Positions 1 to 9,101 of a stretch of DNA of 43,513 nt are shown one piece after another (the stretch's first letter is position 1; every line of letters begins with the position of its first letter). This DNA is from Bacteroidia bacterium (GTDB lineage: Bacteria > Bacteroidota > Bacteroidia > Bacteroidales > Azobacteroidaceae). Location: positions 1 to 43,513 of the forward strand of contig BNTV01000026.1 in the NCBI GenBank assembly GCA_025996865.1. Reading direction: 5' to 3'. A program made the position numbers and the translations under genes. The notes beneath the pieces are model-generated. The model searched no databases, was not told the DNA's origin, and saw only the letters and a list, made by a program, of their open reading frames with translations.

Positions 1-113
1 TACTGAGGGGTTTGAACAAGCGAAGCGAACTTTTTTTGTTCTTTCACTTCATCAGGTGTTAGTTCGGAATCGGCGTTTTTCAAGAAGTTTCTTGCCCATT
101 CTATTACATCCAT
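1..113 (-). CDS. Unidentified protein, N-terminal 37 residues only
   Basis: The reverse strand opens with ATG at 113 and stays open to the window edge, so only the N-terminus is visible (begins MDVIEWARNFLKNAD, then a lysine/glutamate-rich stretch). This looks like real coding sequence: it is acidic/basic and helical in character, and there is a TAATTTTG box (minus strand, 166-173) about 53 bp upstream that fits the Bacteroidales -7 form. It is divergent from the LptF/G-like gene. I do not recognise the family from so short a piece. Confidence 0.55.
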   Translation of the reverse strand, partial: MDVIEWARNFLKNADSELTPDEVKEQKKFASLVQTPQ

Positions 114-283
114 GGTAGATATTTGTATCATATTGATAGTTTTTGTGGTGAAAAAAGATTGGGGGCAAAATTACAAAAAATTACGAAATAATAATGGGGT
201 TCTCTGGAAATATTTTATTTTTTATTTTGATGAAATACTTTTGATTTTTCGGCATCTGTGTATGATAATTCATTTTTATCACG

Positions 284-291
284 TAAATTTG
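284..291 (+). promoter_or_regulatory. -7 promoter box for the LptF/G-like gene
   Basis: TAAATTTG fits the Bacteroidales -7 consensus TAnnTTTG and lies 17 bp before the ATG at 309. No clear -33 TTTG is seen at the usual spacing. The box argues for the ATG at 309 over the TTG at 303. Confidence 0.5.
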
Positions 292-308
292 CAAACAAAT
301 AATTGGGT

Positions 309-2192
309 ATGTTTCGTATTAAAAGACTTTATTCTTTTCTGATAAAAACCTTTTTGCCATTGCTTTTGGTAATGTTCAGCGTATGCCTTTTCATTCTGCT
401 GATGCAGTTCATTTGGAAATACGTGGGAGATATGGTAGGCAAAGGAGTTGAGATAAAAGTCCTGCTCGAAATGTTTGCTTATGCCGCACTTTATCTGGTA
501 CCTTTGGGACTGCCCTTGTCCATTCTTCTGGCTTCGCTGATGACTTTCGGGAACTTGGGTGAATATCTTGAATTACTTTCGATTAAGTCTGCTGGAATTT
601 CTTTGATGCGAATCATGAAACCTTTAATTATCCTGATTGCTTTTATCACGGTCATTGATTTTATCTTTCAAAATAGTATTGCTCCAAAGGCAGAAGGCAA
701 ATTGTGGACAATCGTTTACTCGCTCAGACAGAAATCGCCGGAGTTGGCCATTCCGGAAAGTACGTTTTCCAAGGAAATTCCGAATTATAATGTCTATGTC
801 CGGAAAAAAGATAAGAACGGCGTACTCCGGGATGTAAAGATTTATGATTTTTCGGGAGGTTACGATAATGCTGTCGTAGTCTTGGCCGATTCGGGACGCA
901 TGAAAATGTCGGACGACAAAGAATACCTGGTGCTTACGCTGTTCAGCGGCGAGCAGTTCCAAAATATGAATATGCGGCAATCCAATCGCGGAGCGCCCGA
1001 GCAGATTTCTTACAAACGGGAATCATTTTCTTTCCGTCAAATCCTGATTTCTCACAACGAAAATTTCAATATGGCGGACGAATCGTTCATGCGTGACAGA
1101 GATATCACCAAGAGTACCATGGAGTTGGTTACATTTATCGATTCTGCCAAGATTGTAAATGATAGCATCCATCGGATGGAAAGCCCGATATTCGTCAACC
1201 AGATTTATTCCAATTCTTTTACCGGACGGAATTTCAGAGAAACACAATTTCAGAAAAAAGACACAATATATACAGACGATTTTGAGAAATATTTCAAGCA
1301 AGCTTCTATCGGAGAGCAAATAAGAATACTCGAAGGGAGCAAATCAAAAATTGAAGTCCTGAACAATGATTTCAGATTCCGGTTGATGAACCAAGAGGTG
1401 AGGAAAAGAGAATTCCGGGGACATCAGATTATATTGACCCGGCGGTTTTCATACTCTTTAGCTTGTTTGCTGTTCTTTTTCATCGGTGCGCCTTTGGGCG
1501 CCATTATCCGCAAAGGCGGGTTGGGTCTTCCCACCGTATTATCCGTTTTCATATTCATTTTATATTATACCGTCGATTTGTTCGGCTTCAAGATGGCCAA
1601 ACAAGGCGTCTGGCCGGTTTGGCAAGGCATGTGGCTGAGTACGTTGCTGCTTGTTTCGTTGGGCGCTTTTTTTACATATAAAGCGGTCAATGATTCGGTT
1701 ATGATGAATCCCGATGCGTGGAAAGATGTTTTTCAACGGCTTATCGGGAAACGGGAAATGCGAAATTACAGCCGGAAGGAAGTTGTTATGGTTTCGCCTG
1801 AATATGAAGAAGATGTGCGTTCCATGCAAACTTGGAATGTGAATGTAAAACAATATTTGGCAAAAGACAGAAAATTTTCGTTTTGGAAAACCGGTTTTGG
1901 AGACAAAGAACTGGAAAATCTGCTTGCCCGGATGGAAGCCCTGATAGAAGATTTAAGAAATACGGAAGAAAATCTGATTATCGGTAAATTGATGGATTAT
2001 CCGGTTATCAATCCCTTGCGGTTTGGCTTTTTGGATAAACCGGCCGGAAGATGGACTTGCTGCTTGATTTTTCCGGCAGGAATTACTTTGTATTTGATTT
2101 ATACATTGAAACAGAAACAAATAAATAATGACCTCAGGACTTCGATGAAAGTGAACGAGGAAATCATTAAAGAATTGAAAATTGAGAATTGA
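309..2192 (+). CDS. LptF/LptG (YjgP/YjgQ)-family inner-membrane permease
   Basis: This is probably the permease of the ABC machine that extracts LPS/lipooligosaccharide from the inner membrane and feeds the Lpt bridge. The N-terminus ([20 protein letters not shown]) leads into a first membrane helix, followed by two more helices around residues 50-110. A long hydrophilic periplasmic domain follows (about 120-380), then a helix pair with the conserved [15 protein letters not shown] segment near 390-410 that is typical of the family, then further helices. At 627 residues it is much longer than Proteobacterial LptF/LptG (about 360). The extra length is a cytoplasmic C-terminal extension that ends with another hydrophobic segment, a form I know from Bacteroidetes. 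I chose ATG 309 because TTG 303 would place the start almost on the promoter box. The gene ends 29 bp before ribBA, so the two are probably co-transcribed. Whether it acts as LptF or LptG cannot be told. Confidence 0.85.
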   Translation: MFRIKRLYSFLIKTFLPLLLVMFSVCLFILLMQFIWKYVGDMVGKGVEIKVLLEMFAYAALYLVPLGLPLSILLASLMTFGNLGEYLELLSIKSAGISLMRIMKPLIILIAFITVIDFIFQNSIAPKAEGKLWTIVYSLRQKSPELAIPESTFSKEIPNYNVYVRKKDKNGVLRDVKIYDFSGGYDNAVVVLADSGRMKMSDDKEYLVLTLFSGEQFQNMNMRQSNRGAPEQISYKRESFSFRQILISHNENFNMADESFMRDRDITKSTMELVTFIDSAKIVNDSIHRMESPIFVNQIYSNSFTGRNFRETQFQKKDTIYTDDFEKYFKQASIGEQIRILEGSKSKIEVLNNDFRFRLMNQEVRKREFRGHQIILTRRFSYSLACLLFFFIGAPLGAIIRKGGLGLPTVLSVFIFILYYTVDLFGFKMAKQGVWPVWQGMWLSTLLLVSLGAFFTYKAVNDSVMMNPDAWKDVFQRLIGKREMRNYSRKEVVMVSPEYEEDVRSMQTWNVNVKQYLAKDRKFSFWKTGFGDKELENLLARMEALIEDLRNTEENLIIGKLMDYPVINPLRFGFLDKPAGRWTCCLIFPAGITLYLIYTLKQKQINNDLRTSMKVNEEIIKELKIEN

Positions 2193-2221
2193 GAATTGAA
2201 AATTATGAATTAGATATATAT

Positions 2222-3436
2222 ATGGGACAGTTAAATACGATTGAAGAAGCAATTGTGGATTTTCGGGAAGGGAAATTCTTGATTGTTGTCGATGACGAAG
2301 ACCGTGAGAATGAAGGTGATTTTATCATTGCGGCAGAAAAAATTACACCGGATAAAGTCAATTTCATGATGACTTACGGCAAAGGCCTTCTTTGTGCGCC
2401 GATTACCGAAGAACGTTGTCAGGAGTTGGAATTGGAAATGCAGGTATCGAGAAACACGTCTATTTTCGATACGCCGTTTACCGTTACCGTCGATAAATTA
2501 GGCGGAGATTGTACGACAGGCGTTTCCATGTTCGACCGTGCGGAAACCATCAAAGCACTGGCAGATATAAATACAAAGCCGACCGATTTGGCGCGTCCGG
2601 GGCATGTCAATCCTTTACGCGCCCGTTCGAAAGGCGTTTTGAAAAGGACGGGACATACCGAGGCTACCGTTGATTTGGCTCGTCTGGCGGGACTTTATCC
2701 GGCCGGCGCTTTGATTGAAATCATCAATGAAGACGGGACCATGGCTCGTTTGCCCGATTTATTGGAAGTATCAAAAAAGTTTGATATTAAAATTATCAGT
2801 ATCAAAGATTTGATTGCTTACCGGTTGAAATATGAATCTTTGGTCGAAAAAGGCGAAATGGTGGACATGCCGACTCAACACGGTCATTTCAAACTGATTC
2901 CTTTCCGCCAGAAATCCAATGGTTTGGAACACATCGCTCTGATAAAAGGAACGTGGGAGAAAGACGAACAGGTGTTGGTGCGAATGCACTCTTCCTGCGC
3001 CACAGGCGACATATTCGGCTCTTTGCGGTGCGAGTGCGGTGAACAATTGCATGTGTCTTTGGAGATGATTGAAAAAGAAGGGAAAGGAGCTGTAGTTTAC
3101 CTGAATCAGGAAGGACGTGGTATCGGCTTGATGGACAAGATGAAAGCTTACAAATTACAGGAACAGGGTCTGGATACGGTTGAAGCCAACCTGCATTTGG
3201 GACATGCTTCCGATGAGCGGGAATATGGGGTTGGGGCACAAATACTTCGCGATTTGAGAATTTCTAAAATCCGGTTAATAACCAACAATCCCGTCAAACG
3301 GGCGGCGCTCGAAGGATACGGCTTGGAAATAGTGGAAAATATTCCCATTGAAATTATGCCGAATCCTTACAATGAATTTTACATGCGAACTAAAAAAGAA
3401 CGCATGGGACACATACTGAGAAACTTACGAACGTAA
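2222..3436 (+). CDS. ribBA: RibBA: 3,4-dihydroxy-2-butanone-4-phosphate synthase / GTP cyclohydrolase II
   Basis: Bifunctional entry enzyme of riboflavin synthesis. The N-terminal half (about 1-200) converts ribulose 5-phosphate to dihydroxybutanone phosphate; the C-terminal half (about 205-404) opens the GTP ring. The RibB part shows the acidic metal/substrate motif [11 protein letters not shown], and RHGHVNPL-like residues appear as [11 protein letters not shown], followed by [11 protein letters not shown]. In the RibA part, zinc ligands Cys259, Cys270 and Cys272 have the same spacing (11 and 2) as the E. coli enzyme, and the EGRGIGL and [12 protein letters not shown] motifs are present. 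Both halves look complete. The frame is open from a TTG at 2189, but ATG 2222 ([10 protein letters not shown]) matches the usual N-terminus. It lies just downstream of the LptF/G-like permease and 23 bp before the aldo/keto reductase. Confidence 0.95.
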   Translation: MGQLNTIEEAIVDFREGKFLIVVDDEDRENEGDFIIAAEKITPDKVNFMMTYGKGLLCAPITEERCQELELEMQVSRNTSIFDTPFTVTVDKLGGDCTTGVSMFDRAETIKALADINTKPTDLARPGHVNPLRARSKGVLKRTGHTEATVDLARLAGLYPAGALIEIINEDGTMARLPDLLEVSKKFDIKIISIKDLIAYRLKYESLVEKGEMVDMPTQHGHFKLIPFRQKSNGLEHIALIKGTWEKDEQVLVRMHSSCATGDIFGSLRCECGEQLHVSLEMIEKEGKGAVVYLNQEGRGIGLMDKMKAYKLQEQGLDTVEANLHLGHASDEREYGVGAQILRDLRISKIRLITNNPVKRAALEGYGLEIVENIPIEIMPNPYNEFYMRTKKERMGHILRNLRT

Positions 3437-3459
3437 TAATTTTTAAAGAAAGACAACTT

Positions 3460-4644
3460 ATGCAATATCGTACAGACCTGAAATCAGGAAACAAATTATC
3501 GGCGCTTGGATTTGGCTGTATGCGTTTTCCCCGGAATCTGAATCAAATTGATATAAGTAAATCGGAAAAGCTGATTCTCACGGCCATTCAAAACGGAGTC
3601 AATTATTTCGACACGGCTTATGTGTATGGTGGAAGTGAGGATACTTTGGGACAAATCATTCAAAAAAATAATATCCGGGAGAAAATGTATCTTGCGACTA
3701 AACTGCCGTTTGGGAAATGCCGGAATTATGATGACTTTGACACTCTATTCCAAACGCAGCTTCAGCGTTTACATACGGATTATATTGATTATTATTTGAT
3801 TCATAATCTTCCCGAATTGAAATTATGGGAAAATCTCTGTAAACTGGGAATTGAAGAATGGATTGAAAAGAAGAAAGAAGCAGGTCAAATCAAACAGATT
3901 GGATTTTCCTTCCACGGCGTTCATGATGAATTCTTGTCTCTCTTGGATGCGTATGATTGGGATTTTTGTCAAATACAGTATAATTATATCAATATCAATT
4001 ATCAGGCAGGGATGGCCGGACTTAAAAAAGCGTCGGAAAAAGGGCTTCCTGTGATTATTATGGAGCCGTTATTAGGCGGAAAACTGGCAAATGGACTTCC
4101 GGAAAAAGCCATTGATTTATTTCAGTCGGCAAATAATACCTTGTCGCCGGCAGCATGGGCGTTACGTTGGTTGTGGAATCAGCCGGAAGTCACGGTTGTG
4201 CTTTCCGGAATGAGTGAAGAGGAACAGTTAAAAGAAAATATGGGAACGGTGGAAAATGCGATGCCGGGTACATTGACCGATAATGAAAATGAGGTCATTC
4301 AATCGGTAATAGACATATTCAATAAATCCTACAAAATCCCGTGTACCGGATGCGGTTATTGCATGCCATGTCCTCAAAAAGTAAATATACCCGGATGTTT
4401 TACGGCTTATAACGTTTCTTATGTAACCGGTATGTTTTCCGGTTTTCAGCAATACGCCACCAGTACCCGCGCAATGGACCTCCAAGAAAATTACAAGGCA
4501 AGCCGGTGTATAAAATGCGGTAGATGTGAAAAGCAGTGTCCGCAACATATTCCCATCACGAAATCACTGGAGCAGGTGCGTAAACGAATGGAACCTTTTT
4601 GGCTTCAATTTGCGTTGAAACTCTATTTGAAATTGAGAGGGTAG
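3460..4644 (+). CDS. Aldo/keto reductase with C-terminal 4Fe-4S ferredoxin-like domain
   Basis: This is a cytosolic NAD(P)H-linked oxidoreductase of unknown substrate. Residues 1-270 form the aldo/keto reductase TIM barrel, with the active-site segment FDTAYVYGGSEDTLG, then YLATKLPF and DYIDYYLIHNL. Residues about 285-370 carry two cysteine clusters, CTGCGYCMPCPQKV and CIKCGRCEKQCPQHIP, of the kind that bind [4Fe-4S] centres. This fusion is common in anaerobes and suggests that the barrel exchanges electrons with a ferredoxin-like chain. At 394 residues the length is normal for the fused family. It follows ribBA by 23 bp and may end that operon; the 168 bp after it contain no clear terminator. 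Confidence 0.88.
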   Translation: MQYRTDLKSGNKLSALGFGCMRFPRNLNQIDISKSEKLILTAIQNGVNYFDTAYVYGGSEDTLGQIIQKNNIREKMYLATKLPFGKCRNYDDFDTLFQTQLQRLHTDYIDYYLIHNLPELKLWENLCKLGIEEWIEKKKEAGQIKQIGFSFHGVHDEFLSLLDAYDWDFCQIQYNYININYQAGMAGLKKASEKGLPVIIMEPLLGGKLANGLPEKAIDLFQSANNTLSPAAWALRWLWNQPEVTVVLSGMSEEEQLKENMGTVENAMPGTLTDNENEVIQSVIDIFNKSYKIPCTGCGYCMPCPQKVNIPGCFTAYNVSYVTGMFSGFQQYATSTRAMDLQENYKASRCIKCGRCEKQCPQHIPITKSLEQVRKRMEPFWLQFALKLYLKLRG

Positions 4645-4777
4645 TGTTTTTGATTGATTTGTGGTACAGTTGATTTTTGAACCTTCCAGTGTTTGTTTGT
4701 TCATTATTATAATACACTTTCAGCTAAATCTCCAATAAAACGAAACCCAATCGAAATGTTCATTTGGTTGAAAACGA

Positions 4778-4811
4778 AATAGAATCATGGCAAAAATAAT
4801 AAACTCGAAAT
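4778..4811 (+). repeat. 34-bp imperfect direct repeat, left copy
   Basis: This copy begins AATAGAATCATG and matches 6238-6271 at 31 of 34 positions. It ends two bases before the ATG of the AlbA_2 gene. It contains a nine-codon ORF (MAKIINSKL, 4787-4816) whose TGA overlaps that ATG. The right copy starts a related reading frame (MTKIINPKC). The two copies bracket exactly one gene. Confidence 0.8.
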
Positions 4812-4812
4812 T

Positions 4813-6231
4813 ATGATAGATATTCACAAACTCATTACGCTACCCGAAGGGCGTCGTCTTGAATTTAAAGGCGAAGTTCCCGTCAATTCGGACCTTGCAA
4901 AAACAGTGGTTGCTTTTGCAAACGATGCCGGAGGCGAAATCTATATCGGTATATCCGACAATCCGCGAGAAATAACAGGATTGCCAGAAGATGATTTGCC
5001 TCCGATAGAAGAACAAATCAGCAACCTGATATACGACCGCTGCTATCCGCCTGTCATGCCCGAAATCATGTTCCTGACAGTAGATGATAAGCACCTGATT
5101 AAAGTGGGTATTTACAGAGGAAGTATGCCGCCTTATTACTTGAAAGAGAAAGGAAAATTGAAGGGGACGTATATCCGTGTCGGGTCAACCAACAAATTGG
5201 CAGACGACGCCATTATTGCCGAATTGGAACGCAAACGCCGAAATATTTCTTTTGATAGCGAAATCGTTATGGAAAAACCTATCGACACGTTGAATATGGA
5301 GGGCTTCAAACAATTATTTAAGGAAAAGACTGGAGAAACAATGGATATTCAGGTTTTAAGAAAATTGGAACTCGTCAAAACCGAACAAGAAAAAGAATAT
5401 CCGACTATCGCCATGATTCTGTTTTCGGACGACCCATTGCGCAACAGTTTGTTTCCCAATGCAAAAATAGAATGTGCCCGCTTCAAAGGAACAGGAACAG
5501 AAGATTTTATCGACCAAAAAAGCATTCAAACACACCTTGGGTTACAAGCCGAAGAGGCATATAATTTTGTACTCCGCCACATTAACAAAGGCGCAACGGT
5601 AGAAGGGATTTATACGGTTTCGCGTTGGGAATATCCGATTAAAGCAATTCGCGAAGCCATCCGGAATGCAGTGGTACACCGCGATTTTTCACTGACAGGC
5701 AAAGATATAAAGGTGGCGGTATATGATGATATGGTAGAAATAACAAGCCCCGGACTGCTTCCACCTTCCATAGACTATTCGGCAATGGAAAGTCGTCAGT
5801 CGGATGTACGAAATAAAATAATAGCGCCGGTCTTCAAACGTCTGGGTATTATTGACCAATGGGGAAACGGCTTAAAAGTCATTGCCGAGGAGATGAAAAA
5901 TTTTCCCGATATAGAATTAAAATGGAAAGAAGTGGGTATGTCTTTTCAAATACAGTTTGTCTGTAAAGATTATTTCGCTGATGATGGCACCAATGTCACC
6001 AATAATGGCGGTGATGATGGCGGTAATGGCGGTAATGGCGGTAATGGCGGTAATGTTGAATTAGAAATGATTAATTTTATAAAAGAGAATAATAAAATTT
6101 CATCAAAAGAACTTGCTGATATATTCGGACTTAGTCATCGTTCTTGTGAACGTATAATAGCAGACCTCAAAAAGAAAGGAAAACTGTCCCGTATAGGCAA
6201 AACAAGAGGCTATTGGCTTGTAAATGATTAA
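4813..6231 (+). CDS. AlbA_2 (Schlafen/RecG-like) domain protein with winged-helix C-terminus
   Basis: This is probably a DNA-binding regulator of the AlbA_2 / 'ATP-dependent DNA helicase RecG-related' type, which contains no helicase motor. Residues 8-130 form the AlbA_2 domain: LEFKGEVP, then VVAFANDAGGEIYIGISD, then the GTYIRVGSTNKLA strand. Residues about 265-370 match the HATPase_c_4-like region (AIREAIRNAVVHRDFS, then VEITSPGLLP, then GNGLKVIAEEM). Residues 396-415 form a low-complexity Gly/Asn linker encoded by four exact 9-bp units (6019-6054). Residues 418-472 are a winged helix (KENNKISSKELADIFGLS...) ending GKTRGYWLVND. The gene lies between 34-bp direct repeats, away from any operon, with a remnant directly downstream. 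Function and target are unknown. Two related loci occur at 15924-16313 and 27953-29329. Confidence 0.8.
   Translation: MIDIHKLITLPEGRRLEFKGEVPVNSDLAKTVVAFANDAGGEIYIGISDNPREITGLPEDDLPPIEEQISNLIYDRCYPPVMPEIMFLTVDDKHLIKVGIYRGSMPPYYLKEKGKLKGTYIRVGSTNKLADDAIIAELERKRRNISFDSEIVMEKPIDTLNMEGFKQLFKEKTGETMDIQVLRKLELVKTEQEKEYPTIAMILFSDDPLRNSLFPNAKIECARFKGTGTEDFIDQKSIQTHLGLQAEEAYNFVLRHINKGATVEGIYTVSRWEYPIKAIREAIRNAVVHRDFSLTGKDIKVAVYDDMVEITSPGLLPPSIDYSAMESRQSDVRNKIIAPVFKRLGIIDQWGNGLKVIAEEMKNFPDIELKWKEVGMSFQIQFVCKDYFADDGTNVTNNGGDDGGNGGNGGNGGNVELEMINFIKENNKISSKELADIFGLSHRSCERIIADLKKKGKLSRIGKTRGYWLVND
6019..6054 (+). repeat. Four tandem 9-bp units (GGCGGTAAT) in the AlbA_2 linker
   Basis: Four perfect GGCGGTAAT copies encode Gly-Gly-Asn repeats between the ATPase-like and winged-helix parts; a degenerate unit precedes them at 6007. 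The unit is a multiple of three, so a change in copy number would alter linker length and not the reading frame. Confidence 0.9.
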
Positions 6232-6237
6232 AATAAA

Positions 6238-6271
6238 AATAGAATCATGACAAAAATAATAAACCCCAAAT
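6238..6271 (+). repeat. 34-bp imperfect direct repeat, right copy
   Basis: 31 of 34 bases match 4778-4811. It starts six bases after the stop codon of the AlbA_2 gene and runs into the GC-richer remnant. Together with the left copy it frames a segment of about 1.46 kb. Confidence 0.8.
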
Positions 6272-6429
6272 GCCCTGACAATATCGGCGAAAGTGAATTC
6301 CGTTCCGTCAAGGGTGGTCAGTTCTTCCAGACGGAGCAGACCGCCCACCAGTTCCATTTTGACGATGTCCGACGTGGATGCACTGTAACCGCCACACTCA
6401 TTATAATCGGCAACCATATTTGATAACAA
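6247..6429. pseudogene. Unassigned GC-richer remnant (gene fragment, strand uncertain)
   Basis: This short block is clearly richer in G+C than its surroundings and is open on both strands. The plus frame from 6247 reads MTKIINPKCPDNIGESEF and stops at 6423 (58 aa). The minus frame from ATG 6417 or upstream reads MVADYNECGGYSASTSDI followed by a leucine/glutamate-rich segment, with codon choice (CTG, GGC, GAA) like an expressed gene, and then runs into AT-rich sequence at the repeat. The minus reading looks more protein-like, but I do not recognise either. It is most likely the end of a gene cut by the event that placed the AlbA_2 gene here. Confidence 0.35.
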
Positions 6430-6493
6430 CTCAAGCCTATGAAATGAATATATGCAAACTGTATTGTGAACTTAATTTAGAGTCATTACAAAT

Positions 6494-6530
6494 AAAAAGA
6501 GCGTGTAACTATATGTAACACACTCTTTTA
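6494..6530 (-). terminator. Intrinsic terminator of the tRNA-Arg gene
   Basis: AAAAGAGCGTGT and ACACACTCTTTT pair over 12 bases, with one G-T pair and an 11-nt loop. On the minus strand the stem ends in a T-run, and it begins 9 bp beyond the tRNA 3' end. It could also work weakly in the plus direction. Confidence 0.75.
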
Positions 6531-6538
6531 TATTTTTG

Positions 6539-6612
6539 TGATCCGGTTGGGATTCGAACCCAAGACCCACAGCTTAGAAGGCTGTTGCTCTATCCAGCTG
6601 AGCTACCAGACC
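6539..6612 (-). tRNA. tRNA-Arg(TCT)
   Basis: The minus strand reads a full 74-nt cloverleaf. The 7-bp acceptor stem GGTCTGG/CCGGATC has two G-T pairs and discriminator A. The D-arm is AGCTCAGCTGGATAGAGC-like. The anticodon stem ACAGC/GCTGT encloses loop CTTCTAA (anticodon TCT), and the T-arm holds GGTTCGAATCC. No CCA is encoded. A promoter lies at 6639-6670 and a terminator at 6494-6530, so this is a free-standing single-tRNA unit. Confidence 0.97.
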
Positions 6613-6638
6613 ATACGTTTATGTTTTTTTTGCGTCTG

Positions 6639-6670
6639 CAAAGGTACGCAGATTTGTTTTAAAAAGCAAA
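6639..6670 (-). promoter_or_regulatory. Promoter of tRNA-Arg (TTTG-N20-TACCTTTG)
   Basis: On the minus strand TTTG (6670-6667) is followed after 20 bp by TACCTTTG (6646-6639), a full match to the Bacteroidales housekeeping promoter. It predicts a start about 20 bases before the tRNA 5' end. The -33 element sits only 4 bp beyond the stop codon of the BamA-like gene. Confidence 0.8.
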
Positions 6671-6673
6671 TTT

Positions 6674-8956
6674 TCAGAAAGGATAACCGACTGCGATGTG
6701 CCAAGCCCAGTTATTGGTAAAATTGGGACTCGTAATTACCCATGCGTCTTTCCCTTGTTTGGACGGGTCGTAGGCTTTCCACCCGCAATCGAACCGGATT
6801 AAAAAGAAGTCCATTACCAAACGCAAACCAATCCCGTAACCGATGGCCATCTCTTTGTAAAACGAGTCGAATTTGAATGCTCCGCCTTCTTGTCCTTCGT
6901 AATTCTGTATTGTCCAGATATTTCCGGCGTCAATAAATGCAGCTGCTTCCAGTTTCCAGAAAAAACGGCTGCGATATTCGATGTTGAAATCCATCTTGAT
7001 GTCACCCGACTGATTGAAAAATGTTGTCGAATCGACACGCTGGTATCTTCCCGGTCCTAATTCGCGCACCGACCACGCACGCACGCTATTTGCTCCTCCC
7101 GAATAATACCGTTTTTCAAAAGGAAGCATTTTAGTGTTACCGTAAGGGAAACCGATTCCACCGCCTATCCGCCAAGCGATTGAGTTCTGTTTGTCGAATA
7201 CAATCGTTCGAGCATAATTAACATCTCCTTTCACAAACTGGGCAAAAAGGGTGTTGAACAGTTTATACGAACCTTGTGCATCCTTTTTTACATTACTCGC
7301 TGTGTTCAGCAAATACAGCAGATTTCCCGCCGATTCCAAAGAGGCGCGGAAAGAATAAGCATTCCGTTGTGTCTGTATCGGATCGAATGTCGATTTGGAA
7401 TAAGAATATCCCGATCCGACGATAAACTGGTCGGTATAGCCGAAATATTTGGCTCCCGAAGGCAAGCGGCTCATGAAAATAGAATCTTTTTTCGGCAAAT
7501 ATACATAATCAATGTCCATTAAATCAAATTGATGTTGCGCCGACAAACCTTCTCCTTCCCGCCAAACGTATCTGATTCCGCCTGAAAGTAAAATCCGGTT
7601 GTATTCGGGACGGTTTTGATGATTATAACTTAGAGAAAACTCCGTCGAAGCCCTTAAATTTCTCGGTATATGAAAAAAAGGAACGACAAATTTCGGTATA
7701 TGAACCGATGCTTCCCCCCCGATTTCCGTATAAGGATTGTCAAAGTTTTTGATGGTTTCGTAAGCGCCCCGCACTTTGAAATTGAACGTTTCGGAACCTC
7801 GGAAAAGATTCCGGTGGGTGTAGTTTACCGACGAGGCAACGCCTAAATTACCGGCTGTATTAGTTCCTTCAACAGCGTAAGTTGCCGTTTGCTTTTTTGC
7901 AGGCAGAGTCACGACGTCAACGTTCAACCAATTGGTATCGTTCCGCAGAAATTCTTCAAAATGAATATGGATATTGTTGAGGGCATTCAAAGCTGAAAAC
8001 GCAGAATATGTCTCTTCTTCTTGCAATTGCGAATAAACGCCTTGGGGAACCATGAAGCAGTTATTTAACAGCGTTTTCCCCCGAATCGAAGGTTTTTTCC
8101 CTTGATAATAAATCGTATAACCTCTTGTGAATAGAGAGTCGGAAGGCATATATTCATCCGGATTATTCAATTTCAGGGGGTCGAAATCCAAATACAAATA
8201 AATTTTGTTTAAATAATATTTTCGATGTTGTGTCTCTATTGTTTTTCCATCGGGCGACAGATTCCGGAAAAGTCCCAATTTCATATTCAAATCGACTGAA
8301 AAGTTATTCAAAGCGCTGTCGGCGTCGTAAGAAATATAGTCTTTGTTGAAAGCGTAATATCCCCGGTTGCGAAGGAAATTGGAAATCTGCATCCTTTCTT
8401 TATCCAGCATGTTGCGGTCAAACAACATACCTTCTTTTATCAAAGAATTATATTTGGTTAATTCTTTGCCGATTTCTTCGTCTTCGATGGTTGATGAATA
8501 ATTCCGGATCCGGTAAGGTTCGTTTCCTTTAATTCGGTAAATTACATCGGCTTTTTTATTTTTCAGGTTTATTTCGGACGAAACATCAACATGAAGGTAT
8601 CCTTTGTTAATGAATAACTTCCTGAATTCGGACGCCGTTTTGTAAACCAAAGTCGAATCAAAAATAACCGGTGGTTCCCCGATTTTTTTAACAAACCTGT
8701 TGATCCATTTTGAACTGTCTTTTCCCGCCAGATTATAGAGCTGAAATTTTGTCTTATTCAAAGCAAACATTTTATAATTAGGCGATTGACGAACATACGG
8801 CTTCAATTCAAAAGTCTTGTACTCAGGCATATCCGATTTTATTTTGACTTTATCCAAAAGATATTCCCCATCAGGAACGAATTTGGTTGCGCTACACGAA
8901 TATAAGCCCAATACAATGGTTAAAAGCGATAAATATTTCCGGTAAAAAACCCTCAT
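6674..8956 (-). CDS. BamA/TamA-like outer-membrane protein (surface antigen D15 family), probable lipoprotein
   Basis: An Omp85-type beta-barrel, probably helping to insert or export envelope proteins. The N-terminus MRVFYRKYLSLLTIVLGLYSCS is a lipoprotein signal with a YSC lipobox. Residues about 25-230 look like POTRA-type repeats (EFRKLFINKGYLHVDVSSEI, then MQISNFLRNRGYYAF). The rest is barrel, with the conserved SGGANSVRAWSVRELGPG loop near residue 640 and a C-terminal aromatic strand ending AWHIAVGYPF. It has 760 residues from the chosen start. The frame is open to 9013, but the TACATTTG promoter box at 8982-8989 lies inside that extension and supports ATG 8956. It is divergent from the SpoU methylase. 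Confidence 0.85.
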   Translation of the reverse strand: MRVFYRKYLSLLTIVLGLYSCSATKFVPDGEYLLDKVKIKSDMPEYKTFELKPYVRQSPNYKMFALNKTKFQLYNLAGKDSSKWINRFVKKIGEPPVIFDSTLVYKTASEFRKLFINKGYLHVDVSSEINLKNKKADVIYRIKGNEPYRIRNYSSTIEDEEIGKELTKYNSLIKEGMLFDRNMLDKERMQISNFLRNRGYYAFNKDYISYDADSALNNFSVDLNMKLGLFRNLSPDGKTIETQHRKYYLNKIYLYLDFDPLKLNNPDEYMPSDSLFTRGYTIYYQGKKPSIRGKTLLNNCFMVPQGVYSQLQEEETYSAFSALNALNNIHIHFEEFLRNDTNWLNVDVVTLPAKKQTATYAVEGTNTAGNLGVASSVNYTHRNLFRGSETFNFKVRGAYETIKNFDNPYTEIGGEASVHIPKFVVPFFHIPRNLRASTEFSLSYNHQNRPEYNRILLSGGIRYVWREGEGLSAQHQFDLMDIDYVYLPKKDSIFMSRLPSGAKYFGYTDQFIVGSGYSYSKSTFDPIQTQRNAYSFRASLESAGNLLYLLNTASNVKKDAQGSYKLFNTLFAQFVKGDVNYARTIVFDKQNSIAWRIGGGIGFPYGNTKMLPFEKRYYSGGANSVRAWSVRELGPGRYQRVDSTTFFNQSGDIKMDFNIEYRSRFFWKLEAAAFIDAGNIWTIQNYEGQEGGAFKFDSFYKEMAIGYGIGLRLVMDFFLIRFDCGWKAYDPSKQGKDAWVITSPNFTNNWAWHIAVGYPF

Positions 8957-8981
8957 TCGAACATTTTTCAATTTTAAACTA

Positions 8982-8989
8982 CAAATGTA
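8982..8989 (-). promoter_or_regulatory. -7 box of the BamA-like gene
   Basis: The minus strand reads TACATTTG, an exact match to TAnnTTTG, 25 bp before ATG 8956. No -33 TTTG is apparent. It rules out the upstream in-frame ATG at 9013. Confidence 0.6.
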
Positions 8990-9073
8990 CATGAAAAATT
9001 TGATTTTATGCATTAATTTCTTAGTGTCTTTGCGTCATTGTACTTTTTGTTTATTTTATTCAAAATAGTTTAT

Positions 9074-9081
9074 TAATTTTG
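9074..9081 (+). promoter_or_regulatory. -7 box of the SpoU-type methylase gene
   Basis: TAATTTTG fits TAnnTTTG and sits 20 bp before ATG 9102. The nearest TTTG upstream (9046-9049) is at 24 bp, longer than usual. Confidence 0.5.
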
Positions 9082-9101
9082 TCGCTGAAATTGTAAGAAA
9101 A

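Noticed and set aside
2189..2221. TTG start overlapping the permease stop for RibBA
   Set aside because: The added residues ([10 protein letters not shown]) are not part of RibB, and ATG 2222 gives the normal N-terminus.
4645..4777. Promoter or RNA element between the aldo/keto reductase and the AlbA_2 segment
   Set aside because: No TAnnTTTG box, stem with T-run, or known RNA pattern could be supported.
4840..5094. Minus-strand ORF inside the AlbA_2 gene, and the many similar antisense ORFs across the window
   Set aside because: They are shadows of well-supported genes, with no family motifs and unlikely amino-acid content.
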